Source: Absidia repens | Taxonomy: Eukaryota > Mucoromycota > Mucoromycetes > Mucorales > Cunninghamellaceae | Assembly (NCBI GenBank): GCA_002105175.1 | Contig: MCGE01000029.1 | Span: 1-64,000, forward strand | Reading direction: 5' to 3' | DNA: 64,000 bases | Shown: positions 48,222-58,848 of the stretch, piece after piece | How the letters are laid out: every line of letters starts with the position of its first letter | How positions within the stretch are numbered: the first letter of the stretch is position 1 | Program-made: the position numbers and the translations under genes | The notes under the pieces: model-generated | What the model saw: the letters and a program-made list of their open reading frames with translations, nothing else | Database searches by the model: none | What the model was told of the DNA's origin: nothing

Positions 48222-51200
48222 TCACGACTTGATATTGTTTTCTATGTAAAAAAAAAAAAAAGTCAGAATAACAAACATTAAAATGTTAGTGAACGGATCA
48301 TGTTTACTGTCCCCTTCCCGCCCCTCCTTTTTTTTTCTTTCTCTTTCTTCCTTGGATTTACCTGCTTGTAAAATAGTCGAATTCATGGGTCGATCTGGTA
48401 ATGGCCTGCGCTTGATATTGTTGACGTTGTTGTCGTTATTCTGCCGCATCACTTGAGTGACTTCATCCAACATCCATTTTTCCTGCTTCTGTTGTTGTCG
48501 TTGTGCCTGTGCCGCTGAAGGTGCTGATCGTGCAATCGAGAGCGAGTTACTTGACATGGTGGCCAATGATGAGAATGGATCAAAGAAATCCTTGTGGCTT
48601 GTCAGTGAGCTTGAAGGAGAAGCGTGCAAAGGCCATTCATCCAAAGGTGTGTTTTTTCCATCCCCTTTACCATTACTACCGCCTAGTGTTGCATCAATGC
48701 CGGCCAATTCCTTGAGTAACTTTTGTCCAGGTTTGGGTTTTGGTGCTCTTGGACGCACGCCAGAAAGCCTAACACGGCCTGATGATGGTTGCTTTTTCTT
48801 GGTGAGCGATCGAGATCCCAGTGCAGACTTGTCAGGTTTGGTGAGCGTTTGCTGTTCCAACTGTCGTAGCATATCGTCCAACTCTTCATTCACTCTCATA
48901 CTTGATGGTGATGCAGGTGTTGAGATCATAGCGTCGGTGTCTTCAGGTAAATCCGCGGGCAATTTGGACGTGTTATGATGCTGGGGCACTGGTGGCGCAG
49001 GTTGTTGCTCTCGTCGTACATTGTAATGGGCTGCTGATGAGTGATAGCTGTCATTTTCCAGATAATGTGTGTTGATTGAAGGAGGTTGTCGGCGGGGTTT
49101 TTGTTCAATAGTGGAGCCTTTAGGTGCATTGTTTATTTCAGTATCTATGCTTCGTTGTTGCCGGGGTTCTGTGGGGGAGCGCGGGCCTGTCACCCGTGTC
49201 ACCTGGCTGATACCCATGGTTGAACCATCTTCAGGTCGTTCGCTAGGTATCAAAATATTATCGGCGTTGCTTCCATCATCAAAGTACTCTGAATAATTGG
49301 ACCTGCTGTTTCGGTGCTGCTGATTCAGTTGTTTGTCAATGTGTTCTTCACTGTAGGATTCCAAGCCGTTGTCCAGATTGCCCCAATGTAGTTTGTCGTC
49401 GGTCGCTTCAATTCCCAAACCTTCCAGTGGTTCTCTACCTTCACTGTCGGTCAATTGATACTCGTCGTCAGCGCCCGTATATCCTGAAGTTGCTGCATCT
49501 GAAGTTTCATTGAGGTGATGAGTCAAGTCGTTCGACGGATGGTCATGATCATAATAATATTTCAAATGTTGGTCGTGTAAACGTTCATTAGCCATACCGG
49601 TATAATTTTCAGAATTGTCGTCTTGCTGGTAAGCACCAATATCATTGTGGTAGTCATTCGATTCGTCGCATTGAGGGTGATCAGTAGTGTTGTCGCTTGG
49701 TGCATCATTTTTGTCCCCATGGTCGTTGTTGCCGTCGCTGTAATCATCACCATCATCGTCATAATCGCTGTCGGTGTAATCGTCGTCATCTGAATTGTAC
49801 ATTTCCATTCGGCCAACCATGAGCGAAGCAGTATTGTCGGTCGTATCAGTCATATCAGTTGTCACGTTTTCCTTGGATTCCATTTTCGGGTAAGGTTCAT
49901 TGTTGATTAATGCGGATTTATGTGGTACAGAGTCAGTGGTGGTGGCGGCTTCAAGCTGACTATCATCGTTGTCTTGAGATTTGGTGGTTTCATGAAGTAC
50001 GTATAGCTTGATGTAATCCATGGCATCTAAAATATTATATATATATAACAAGCGTTCAGTAAACAGACGGTTGAGTATATATTTTTTTTTCTCATACCCG
50101 GAATAGTAGTAACTCCACCATTTTTCTGTACAAAATCATCAAGATCGGCATCCACATCCATCAGATCTACGGCATTTCCAATTTTTTCATACGCCTACAA
50201 ACAAAAGAAAACGTCGAATACTTAATTTCTTTCACTAAAACAATGACATTTTATATTACCTCTGCAGAACCATTCAGTGTCCCCGACAAGACATCGTTAC
50301 AGGTGTAAATATTACTTTGAAGAAATGACAACCTTTCCTCTTCCAGCAGTTCGAATTCCTAGTGACAACAACAGATAGAAAGGTCAAATGAATAAGATAT
50401 CAATATGCAATTTTGATGCAGGTAAAAGCACTTACTTGACATGTGTTTTGCCATTGTTTGTTCCATTCTTCCGTCACCATTTTGAGATCAGCCATAGAAT
50501 CATCATAAGCTTGTTCTAATAATAAGGATAATAATAATAAAAAAAAACGAATTGTGATTAGTATGGTGGCATCTGGCCGTGATAGTGAGGTATAGCAACA
50601 CCGTGTACTTACGGAATTTCTTGATAACCGCATTAGCCCTTTTGTAAGTAAGATGCTTTTCCTTGCCAGAAGATTGCTGCATAATTTCGTTTGCCTTTGT
50701 ACATTCTGCATTATAACGATCCCGAGCCTAGAGAAATACAAAGTCATATCAGTCGATAAAAGATTTCTTTGTACCAGTGTACCCATGGATACTTACGCGT
50801 AAAACACAGTGAGTCTAAAAAAGTCATAAAGGGAAAATAAGTATATCAAATATATGAGCTCAAAAAAAAAACAAACATTAAGGATAAACTTACTTGTAGT
50901 TGGCGATTGTTGTAAAACTTTGTGACATTGGCTTGAAGCTACATTGTTAAGTTCAGGAGAGGAAGTAGTTCGTAAATATGTTTATGTTTTCATTTTTCTT
51001 GCAAAGAGTTACGCACCTGTCTTCGTAGTTGTTTCTGTTTTGTCAATAGAGTCGCTAAAGGAAGAATAACGGCTGAATTCAAGTCCTTTGCAGTCTGTAC
51101 ATGAGCATTGGCGAGAAGGGTCCATTGTTCCTGAGTAGTGTTTAAAACCTGTCCCAGCTGACCTGATTCGTTACAAGTTTGGAGGTTGCTTGCCATTTGA

Positions 51201-51558
51201 AATAGAGCATCTGCATGGTTTTCTTCAGAAAGTACCCTTAGTTGAGAAGGAGAAGAAGAAAAAAAAAAAAAAAGAAGAAGAAAAAATGAAATGAAAAAAC
51301 TTGGAGCAAGTAAATTAAATGGACTGAGTTTTTTTATATATACCTGATTTCATAGGCTGCTTTCAATTTTTCACAAGTCTGTTTACCCATTCGCATTCGA
51401 TCGACAAGAGTGACCACTCCATTATGGTTTTGGTGTTCCTATGATATAATAATGCATTAATATTTGATGAGTTATATAAAGTTCCATGATAAACTATCTG
51501 TAACATGTCTGTATTTACTTACCCAAAAGTAGCCTGAGAAAGTATAGTTGCGCGTCAT
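48222..51558 (-). CDS. F-BAR domain protein with disordered acidic/proline-rich tail (829 aa)
   Basis: Eleven exons on the minus strand: 51523-51558, 51344-51438, 51017-51236, 50894-50938, 50797-50814 (18-nt micro-exon), 50613-50727, 50436-50515, 50260-50358, 50098-50194, 48362-50026, 48222-48241; 2490 nt, in phase. Residues 1-268 form an F-BAR (FCH) domain: MTRNYTFSGYFW at the start, GVVTLVDRMRMGKQTCEKL, HADALFQMASNLQ, LNTTQEQWTLLANAH, RDRYNAECTKANEI, WNKQWQNTCQEFELLEEERL and FLQSNIYTCNDVLS. This resembles the Cdc15/Imp2/Hof1 and Bzz1 group that bends membranes and links to actin at septa or endocytic sites. The tail is acidic, then has proline and basic patches (QPAPPVPQ, RPRAPKPKPG, RRPLPDRP). 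No SH3 domain is present. The last intron (120 nt) is in frame and stop-free. Confidence 0.88.
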
Positions 51559-52090
51559 TGAAATAAATAAAAAGAATGGAGGAATAAAATAAAAAAAATA
51601 GAAAAGAAAAGGTTTTCTATTTTATAAAGGATCATTATTTTATATACTGCATAAAAAAACACAACATACCAAAAGCAGTGAAATCACTACGCCCTTTGGG
51701 CAAAAATGAAACAATAAGAAAAAACAGCCTTCTAAAATGGGAATCAATGCAATCTTTTGTCCACACCTCGGGCCGGGTGCACCTTTCAATCACCGCTCTT
51801 TTCACTTTCAGAAAAAGAAAACCACCTCTCCCCGCTTGTGAATTATTAGTCCCTCCCTTTCACAAAGGTAATAAAAAAGATACAGGGTCAAACTATCACA
51901 TCCTACGAAAATTATACCAAAACGAATTCGATAGCATGGATGTGGCGCCATTCATTAGATTGGATTGCTGCATAAAATTATCGAATGGATGGATGGATGA
52001 ATGGATGGATGATAGTTGAAGAAAATTCATGGACTGACCAACTGACTTTTTTTTTTTTTTTTCTACTACTGAATTTTAGAATTTATCACC
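51559..52090. other. divergent promoter region of F-BAR and eL34 genes
   Basis: This separates the F-BAR start (minus) from the eL34 start (plus). A GGAT tetranucleotide microsatellite lies at about 51985-52012, and a T-run just before the eL34 leader. The frame at 51678-52019 has no recognisable domain. Confidence 0.5.
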
Positions 52091-52635
52091 ATGGTTCAAC
52101 GTGTCACTTACAGACGTCGTCTCTCATACAACACTCGCTCCAACCGAGTCAAGATCGTCAAGACCCCTGGTAAATAATTATTGATGAATCTATATGATCA
52201 GCCCCTGGACCACTCACACTAATCGACTCTTTTTTTTTTGCCATGATTATTATCCATAGGTGCCAAGCTCGTCTACCAATACCAAAAGAAGCCCGTCAAG
52301 GCTCCTCGTTGTGGTGACTGTGGTAACACTTTGGCTGGTGTAAGTTTTTTTTTTTTTTTTTAAAAAAAAACAGAAAATAGGATTGATTTATGCGAAATGA
52401 GAGAATAATAATAACTACGGTGATACTAAATCCTTGTTTTTCTATCCTTGCTAATCATATATAGATCAAGTCTCTCCGTGCCCGTGAATTCCACAACGTC
52501 TCCAAGCCCAAGAAGACCGTCAACCGTGCCTATGGTGGTTCCCGCTGTGGTCACTGTGTCCGTAGCCGTATCATGCGTGCCTTCTTGATTGAAGAACAAA
52601 AGATCGTCAAGCGTGTCCTCAAGGCTCAAAAATAG
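52091..52635 (+). CDS. RPL34: 60S ribosomal protein eL34 (109 aa)
   Basis: Three exons: 52091-52169, 52260-52339, 52465-52635; 330 nt, in phase. The protein is a full eL34: [51 protein letters not shown]-type block [34 protein letters not shown], and a [11 protein letters not shown] end. The two CxxC pairs (CGDC, CGHC) fit a zinc ribbon. It is part of the large ribosomal subunit. Codons are strongly biased (GTC, CGT, AAG), as expected for high expression. Length is slightly under that of other eukaryotes. AATAAA is near 52706. Confidence 0.98.
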
Positions 52636-53202
52636 ACACCCCCCTTTTTTTTATTTTACTCTTTAGTTAATATATGATCTCTTGATTTTACTGTTATCAT
52701 GATTGAAATAAAAAATTGTTGATTGATACTGATTGTGATTCTTCAAAAAAAAAAAAAAAAAAAAAAAAAACTCATCTGTTTGTATTGTTTGATGTTGTAT
52801 TACGTCAAAATTAAGTGCGTGAACTAGAAAAATGTTTATTGGCTGACATTGTGATTTCTTCGAAGAACAGTAATGTGTCATTTTATTTTATTTTATTTGT
52901 TTTGGTAAGTATTGACATTTGCTTTGATGTGAGCCAATATATCTATATGCATATAAATGTTGATTCATAATGATTGAGATCCTTCAAAAAAACAAAAAAC
53001 AGATTGATACAATCAATTCGTGATATTTTCAAAATATGATTCTTTTATTTGTGTATATATTGTTGAATGATGTTGTACAATAAAAAAAGAGTGAATGTGT
53101 GTTAAATATAAACTAGTCTAATGGTGTGTGATGATGAATTGAGTGGATGGGGGGGGATGAACGAAGTATGGGATAATGATATGGGGAAGATGATAATGAG
53201 AA
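52636..53202. other. intergenic between convergent eL34 and ESF1 genes
   Basis: The two 3' UTRs converge here. There is an A-run at 52745-52770 and a G-run near 53149. No gene seen. Confidence 0.5.
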
Positions 53203-55813
53203 TTAATTCTTTTGACGCTTGCCAAGTTTGGGCTGAGTCAATGCACCTTTACGCTTCACCGCATTTACCAACTGTGATAATGATCCAGATTTGCTTAAAT
53301 CTTGTCCCTCTTCACTAGGTTTCGTAGCCTAAAAATAAAATAAATGATCAATACAAAAAAAAAGAAGACATACGGCGGAGCATGAACGAGTGTCATTCAC
53401 TTTTACCTTTGGTGTGGCATCCTTTTTCCATTCTTCAGCTTGATCCATATCGCCGTTGAATTTAGTTTGTCTTGATTCCATCAATTTCTTCATGTTCTTA
53501 GTCTTCTTGAATTGAGGATTGGTAGGATCAATAGCAAAGTGGTGAGAGTCTTGTAAAGCAGCAAACCGTGGATCTTGTACATTGATTTCAAAGTCGTCCT
53601 TGGCTGATTCCAACAATTCCTTTTCTTTTCTTGACTTCTTGCCCTTCTTCTTTTCCAATTTTTCCAATTTCAAGACGTCCTTCATGTTGAATCCTTCACC
53701 CTTGGTTTGGTCATCGTCCATCAACAATTCGAGTTCAGCCTTTTGTCGCTTTTGTTCCATACGTTCTTCCTTGGTCAACTTCTTCTTCTTGTTCTTCTTC
53801 TTTTCTTTCACTGTATAAATAAAAAAAAATAAAAAAAAGAACCACCAAAACGGTTAGTATACAAATATACGGTTCCCTCCCCCTTCTACAATAAAAGAAC
53901 ACCAACTTACCAACAGGAGCAGCACCTTCTTGTTCCATTTCAGCACGAGCTTCCTTGAAGAAAGAATCACCGTCCAACTCTTCGTCATTGTCAGATTCAC
54001 CAAATGCTTGAGCGGATTTCTTTCCAGATTTCTTCTTGTTGTACTTGTTGTCTTCGGTGTCATTGTTTTCCATTTCTCGTCGTTCCTTCTTTGCCATACG
54101 TTTTTCCTTTTGTTTGCGCATGTACTTTTCAATACTGGTTTCTTCCTTTTCTTGGTCTTCACTTTCGTCGCCATCCACAGCACCAGTTTTTTCGCTGAGA
54201 CCAGGGGTGAATGTGATTTCCATATCGCCTGCGTCATCCTCATCGTCGCCACCCTTGTCGTCATAAGCATTCGAGTCCGCACTTTCCAACAATTTTCGGT
54301 ACTTGGCACGCAAGGCATCCACATCTTCATCATTGTCAGAGTCTTCATCATCATCGGAGGAGGCTAAGTAGGCATCAAAGTCCAAATCCTTAAGATCTGA
54401 TTCGGTGAATTCACGGCGAGTCATCTGGACACGTTCAGGTTGATCTTGATCCCAAGTTAACTTGACCCGAGTATGTTGCAAAGCATCGGTCTTGAATTTG
54501 AGAGGCTTGTAGTTGTCGGAAACTTGTGTACATGAATCACGGGCTGCATCGTCAAAGGTCATTTCGTCGGGTATATATCGCATATCAAAGAAGTTGGCGC
54601 TGTTTTCGTATTCGTTTCCATCGCATGATTGATAAATGATCTTGGCAGTAAAAGGCGAATCACATTCCACAACAGCGTAGTAGTATCTAATAAATAAAAA
54701 TCAGTCATTAGTTTCTTAAGCGTCAAAAAGTTGTACCGTAATTCCATTCAATTCATTATATGATAAAACTTACCGTAGCCGATCCAATTGATATTTACGA
54801 AGAGCTTCTTGATCGAAATCTTCACCCATGCCTTCTTCCACTTGGTCCCGGATAATGGTTTTTTCAGTCACTTCTTCATCACTGTCGTCATCATCATCAT
54901 TGTTGTCACCGCCAGTAGCTTTGAAGATATCTTTTGGTGGGCCTTCTCGTTCTTCCTTTTCAATACGTTCTTTGCCGAATTCAGAGGGGAAAATCGTCAC
55001 ACGTTCGATCACACCAGCCTTGGGCTTGAATCCATTCAATACTTGGAAGATATCCATCGCCTTGACTTTGTCCCAGTCCAGATTTACCAAAGCCAACCGT
55101 TTCGTTTCTTCGCCTTGCTCGATATGCTATCAAAAATCAACAAAAAAACAATTTGAGTTCCATTGTTTCAAAGGGAGGGAGGAGGGAAGGTTGCACTATT
55201 AACTTACAGGAATCTTATCTTCTTCATCTTCTTCGGATTCTTCGTCTTCCATTTCTTCGTCAGACGTATCCGATTCATCAATGACACCTTTACCACGCAT
55301 GGGATCATAACCTTTTTGTCCAAAAGCCACCTTGGGTTGATCTTCTTCATCAGAGGATTCTTCGTCTTCCAGATTGCCTTCATCAGCCATGAGTTCCTTT
55401 TCCAATTCAGCCAAAGACTTATTATCACCATCACTATCGTCGTCTTCTTCGTCGTCGTCCTCAATATGATAGAATCGTTTCAGTTCTTTTTCAGCAGTGT
55501 CCGCTTGAAGTTTACGACCGTACTTATCCACCTTGGCTATATAATAAAAGAAAAAAACAAGGATCCGTGAATCAGTACATTTTAAAAAGAAACGCTTATC
55601 TCATACGCTAGCTATCTTTTATATAAACATATACTTACGTCCAGCACCCGTTCCGAAATCCTTGGATGTCAACATGGATTTGAATCGATTGTCAATCTTG
55701 ACTTTGGTGTCGGCCTTCTTGGGTCGTAGGAAACGAGGATCATTGTGGATCTTGCTGAATCGGGGATCGTTCACCTTGTCGCCGGATTTATTGATGTTCT
55801 TTTTAGGAGGCAT
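53203..55813 (-). CDS. ESF1: ESF1-like pre-rRNA processing factor (720 aa)
   Basis: Six exons on the minus strand: 55639-55813, 55208-55536, 54774-55126, 53911-54686, 53407-53810, 53203-53328; 2163 nt, in phase. ESF1 hallmarks are an N-terminal DPRFSKIHNDPRF and NRFKSM block, then KVDKYGRKL, KRFYHIEDDDEE, RLALVNLDWDKVKAMDIFQV, VTIFPSEFGKERI, RYYYAVVECDSPFTAKIIYQ (an RRM-like fold), DPRFAALQDSHHFAIDPTNPQFKKT, and a Lys-rich end. Acidic DDDE tracts alternate with Lys-rich tracts, as in nucleolar proteins. In yeast, Esf1 is needed for early 18S rRNA processing in the small-subunit processome. Length is a little above yeast Esf1. It neighbours eL34, another ribosome gene, in convergent orientation. 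Confidence 0.95.
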
Positions 55814-57062
55814 GATAGTGGTAAATATGGATGGGCAACAAAAAGAATGAAAAAAATTGAAGGAAGTCGAAAAAAAAAATTGGGAAAGTCAAAAAAAAAA
55901 AAAAAAAAAAGGGCAAGCCACAAGATTGGGCAGACCGAAAAAAGCGGTGATTAAAATGCGCCCGTATTTGAAAAAATGGCACTGTACGAAAAAGCTTATT
56001 TCCCATGACGGTAGTTGCCATTCAAATAGCATACAGAGCGACCAATGTGATATGTATAGAGGACTTCTGAATATTTCATACTTGAAGAATCATTCATAAT
56101 TAATGAATGTTTCCTGCTATTACTACAATGCTATTGTATGTTATACTGAATGCGCTCACTACAAAGCAATGGTACGTACCTTCTATGGTGCTACAGTTAG
56201 TTTTCTTTTACCGTTATGATATCTATGGATCATATCATACCTATGATAACATCATGCAATGAATATGCGCTCTGTGATAACATATATATGATTAATAAGG
56301 TGCTTGAACAGTACGGGTCATTAAGTGCGGTAATAGCAGTTATATATGGTTTATAATTAACTGACCGCTTCTGTGCGTGAAAAAGCAAAATGTTGATGCT
56401 ATTAAAAGACCTAAGTTTTCATGATCACCCAAGCAGCATTTATGGGTATTGATGTACTTTAAGGTTTTGCTACATGACTTATGTTGTCTTCTTAATTAGG
56501 CGTATATGGTATCATCAAGGTTATACAGTAGAGGAGAACTGGATAAAACCAAAAGTGAGTTCAAGTGCATGAAACTCAACATCTCCTTCTAATTTTCTTT
56601 ATCTGATCTCCATTCACTCCGTTTTTAGCGTTTAAATCCAGTCAAAATAATGAAATGACTAAAGTCTTAAGGTAGGCTATGAATTCAATCAAATTAAGAG
56701 ACTTTATTGTACTTTGCAGTTCACACACACACGCACACACACACACACACACACGGTTTCGGGTACAGTGTACATTACTCATCACCACTTATATATATAT
56801 ATATATATATTTTGCATAACTATGCGTGAATGGGGTTGATCACTCCATGACTGATGTTTCACTCCCCGCACAGCACGTGCCCATCGCCAGCAATATATTT
56901 GGAATTTTCCTCCGCTATTTTGTTTTGTCTTTTTCTTCACCCACCTCTGTCTCTCTCGCTCTCTCTATCTCTCTCCTTCTTCTATTTCTTTCTTTCTCTC
57001 TCTTACTTTTTTTTTTTTTTTTTTTTTTTCATTCATCCCGCCACCCAATTAGTCATCAAATA
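55814..57062. other. intergenic, divergent region between ESF1 and GNAT genes
   Basis: AT-rich spacer carrying both promoters. CA and TA dinucleotide tracts lie at 56724-56754 and about 56791-56811. From 56940 to 57030 it is CT-rich leader ending in a T-run. A longer in-frame reading from 56826 is only this leader translated. Confidence 0.5.
56724..56811 (+). repeat. CA and TA microsatellites
   Basis: A (CA)n tract at 56724-56754 is followed after about 37 nt by a (TA)n tract ending near 56811, some 250 nt before the acetyltransferase ATG. The TA tract may also serve as a TATA element. Confidence 0.85.
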
Positions 57063-58241
57063 ATGTCGGATTCGTCAGCGGGTCCAAGTACATCATCACC
57101 ATCAACAGCGTCCCCACGCCTTGTGCTTCGGTCCTACCGACCCAGTGATTTTGAACAAGTCGACTTTATCTTCTATAGCACCTATTTTGGCTTGGTTCCG
57201 GAAGGTGTGAAACAAAAATTACGATCACCTCTCTTTTGGCTGGGATGGATTGCAGTCTACGCTTATCTTCTGGCCATTGTACCGGTTCTTCTGGCGGACA
57301 TGTCGGTACCCAGCTGGAGTGCTCGGGTCTTACAAGTGTTTATGACAATATCGTGGGGCTTGGTCTCGTTTGCCGCCGTCTTTGTGGTGACCGATCGTCT
57401 GGACGTTGTGAATCATATTGAAAAGGCGCGACAGAACGACTTGCGGGATCCTGAAGTCTCCTACATGAATATCATCAAGGAAGAACAAATTGTGTCGGAC
57501 GATGCCACTGAACAACAACAACAACAACAACAGCAACAGGAAGAAGGCGAGACGTCAACAGCAACCACCACTTCAAAGCGAAAGTCAACTCCTAAGAAAC
57601 GTGTTACGTTTGACAAGGATACCAAGCCCGCCACGGAAATTGTACGGACGGTCAGGTCAAAGGACGAGCAAACGAAATCTCATTTCTGGGTACTTTCAAT
57701 GGATGGACAGATATGTGGCACGATTGGATTGGCGCAATACAGCACGGTACAGTACGATCGCCGACCTCCGTTAGCACCAGGATGGAAAAAGATTGGCCAA
57801 GCATTATGCAACCGCTATGGCGTGACGCCTCCTTCGATTTTCCAATTTGATGCCTCGGCCCACGCACACGATACGGTGTTTGCCAAAGCACATGCCCCCC
57901 ATACAGCTACCCTGCAACGTCTGGCGGTGAAACAGGAATTCCAAGGATGTGGGTTGGCCTCGATTCTCATTACGCGCGCCATGTCGTGGGCACACCAACA
58001 AGGCATCACGCAGATCTTTGCCGTCACCAATGAAATGCACTCGCAGGCCGCCGAGATCCTCAGCAAGCATCATCAATTCACCAAGGTCAGCTCCGAACGC
58101 AAAGGGTGGCTCGGTCAGCATGAAACAACCTGGGTATGTCACGTCGAACAATGGAATGAACAACACGCTGATCAATCGGGCAGTTTATTCAAGGATACAA
58201 ACAACAATGCTTCAACGACCACGACCACTACGACCGACTGA
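57063..58241 (+). CDS. membrane-anchored GNAT-family N-acetyltransferase, NAT8-like (392 aa)
   Basis: Single exon of 1179 nt. The ATG at 57063 follows a CT-rich leader and opens a Ser/Thr/Pro stretch before LVLRSYRPSDFEQV, the usual GNAT start. Two hydrophobic segments (about 57-77 and 90-110) form a membrane hairpin inside the domain, as in NAT8-type enzymes. A poly-Gln and Lys-rich insertion follows. The acetyl-CoA-binding block is LQRLAVKQEFQGCGLASILI (Q/RxxGxG/A pattern), then QIFAVTNEMHSQAAEIL. The family transfers acetyl groups to amino groups; the substrate is unknown. The N-terminus is probably cytosolic, with the enzyme on ER/Golgi membranes by analogy. The absence of introns contrasts with the neighbours. 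AATAAA is near 58402. Confidence 0.85.
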   Translation: MSDSSAGPSTSSPSTASPRLVLRSYRPSDFEQVDFIFYSTYFGLVPEGVKQKLRSPLFWLGWIAVYAYLLAIVPVLLADMSVPSWSARVLQVFMTISWGLVSFAAVFVVTDRLDVVNHIEKARQNDLRDPEVSYMNIIKEEQIVSDDATEQQQQQQQQQEEGETSTATTTSKRKSTPKKRVTFDKDTKPATEIVRTVRSKDEQTKSHFWVLSMDGQICGTIGLAQYSTVQYDRRPPLAPGWKKIGQALCNRYGVTPPSIFQFDASAHAHDTVFAKAHAPHTATLQRLAVKQEFQGCGLASILITRAMSWAHQQGITQIFAVTNEMHSQAAEILSKHHQFTKVSSERKGWLGQHETTWVCHVEQWNEQHADQSGSLFKDTNNNASTTTTTTTD

Positions 58242-58848
58242 TGGGTGGGTGGACTCTAGCAGATGATTATTTAGTTTTGTAGCTTTTTTTTATTATCGAT
58301 ATATATATAGTAGTAGTAAATATACTTTTTGTTTATGGTGGGTTAGGGATAGTTTATTAGAATTTTATTGTATATGTGTTTTATCTTCTTCAATGATCAA
58401 AGAATAAAAATAAAAAAACTCGTCTATTTTTATTATTATTATTATTACACCATGTCTTCTTCCTAGATGTCTTTTTGTTGTTGTATATGTTTCATCTGTA
58501 ATTATGTCTTCAATTATCAAATAAAAAAAAAAAAAAACGTCTTCATATGTGTATATATTCCACTATGTCTATATGTATTTTCTAACATCACCCATTTTAT
58601 TGTTATACAAACCAAAACCAAATACCACTCTCTATACACTCATTTTGTAATATCAAAAACATTTCACCATTTTGTAATAAAAGAGAATAGTTGTTTTTTA
58701 TTGATAAATGTAAAAAAAAAAAAAAAAAAAAAAGATATACATAAAGAGAGGGATATTCGTGAAATCAAAATCAATGATAGTATCTAAAGTATATAATGCA
58801 TGTGGAATAGATAAATGAGATGGGGGAAAGAGATAAACTAAACTGGTA
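58242..58848. other. intergenic between convergent GNAT and alginate-lyase-domain genes
   Basis: Two 3' UTRs converge. A-runs at 58521-58535 and 58711-58733. No gene seen. Confidence 0.5.

Noticed and set aside
56826..57062. Upstream in-frame ATG for the GNAT enzyme
   Set aside because: The extension is the CT/T-rich leader in translation; the Ser/Thr start at 57063 directly precedes the domain.
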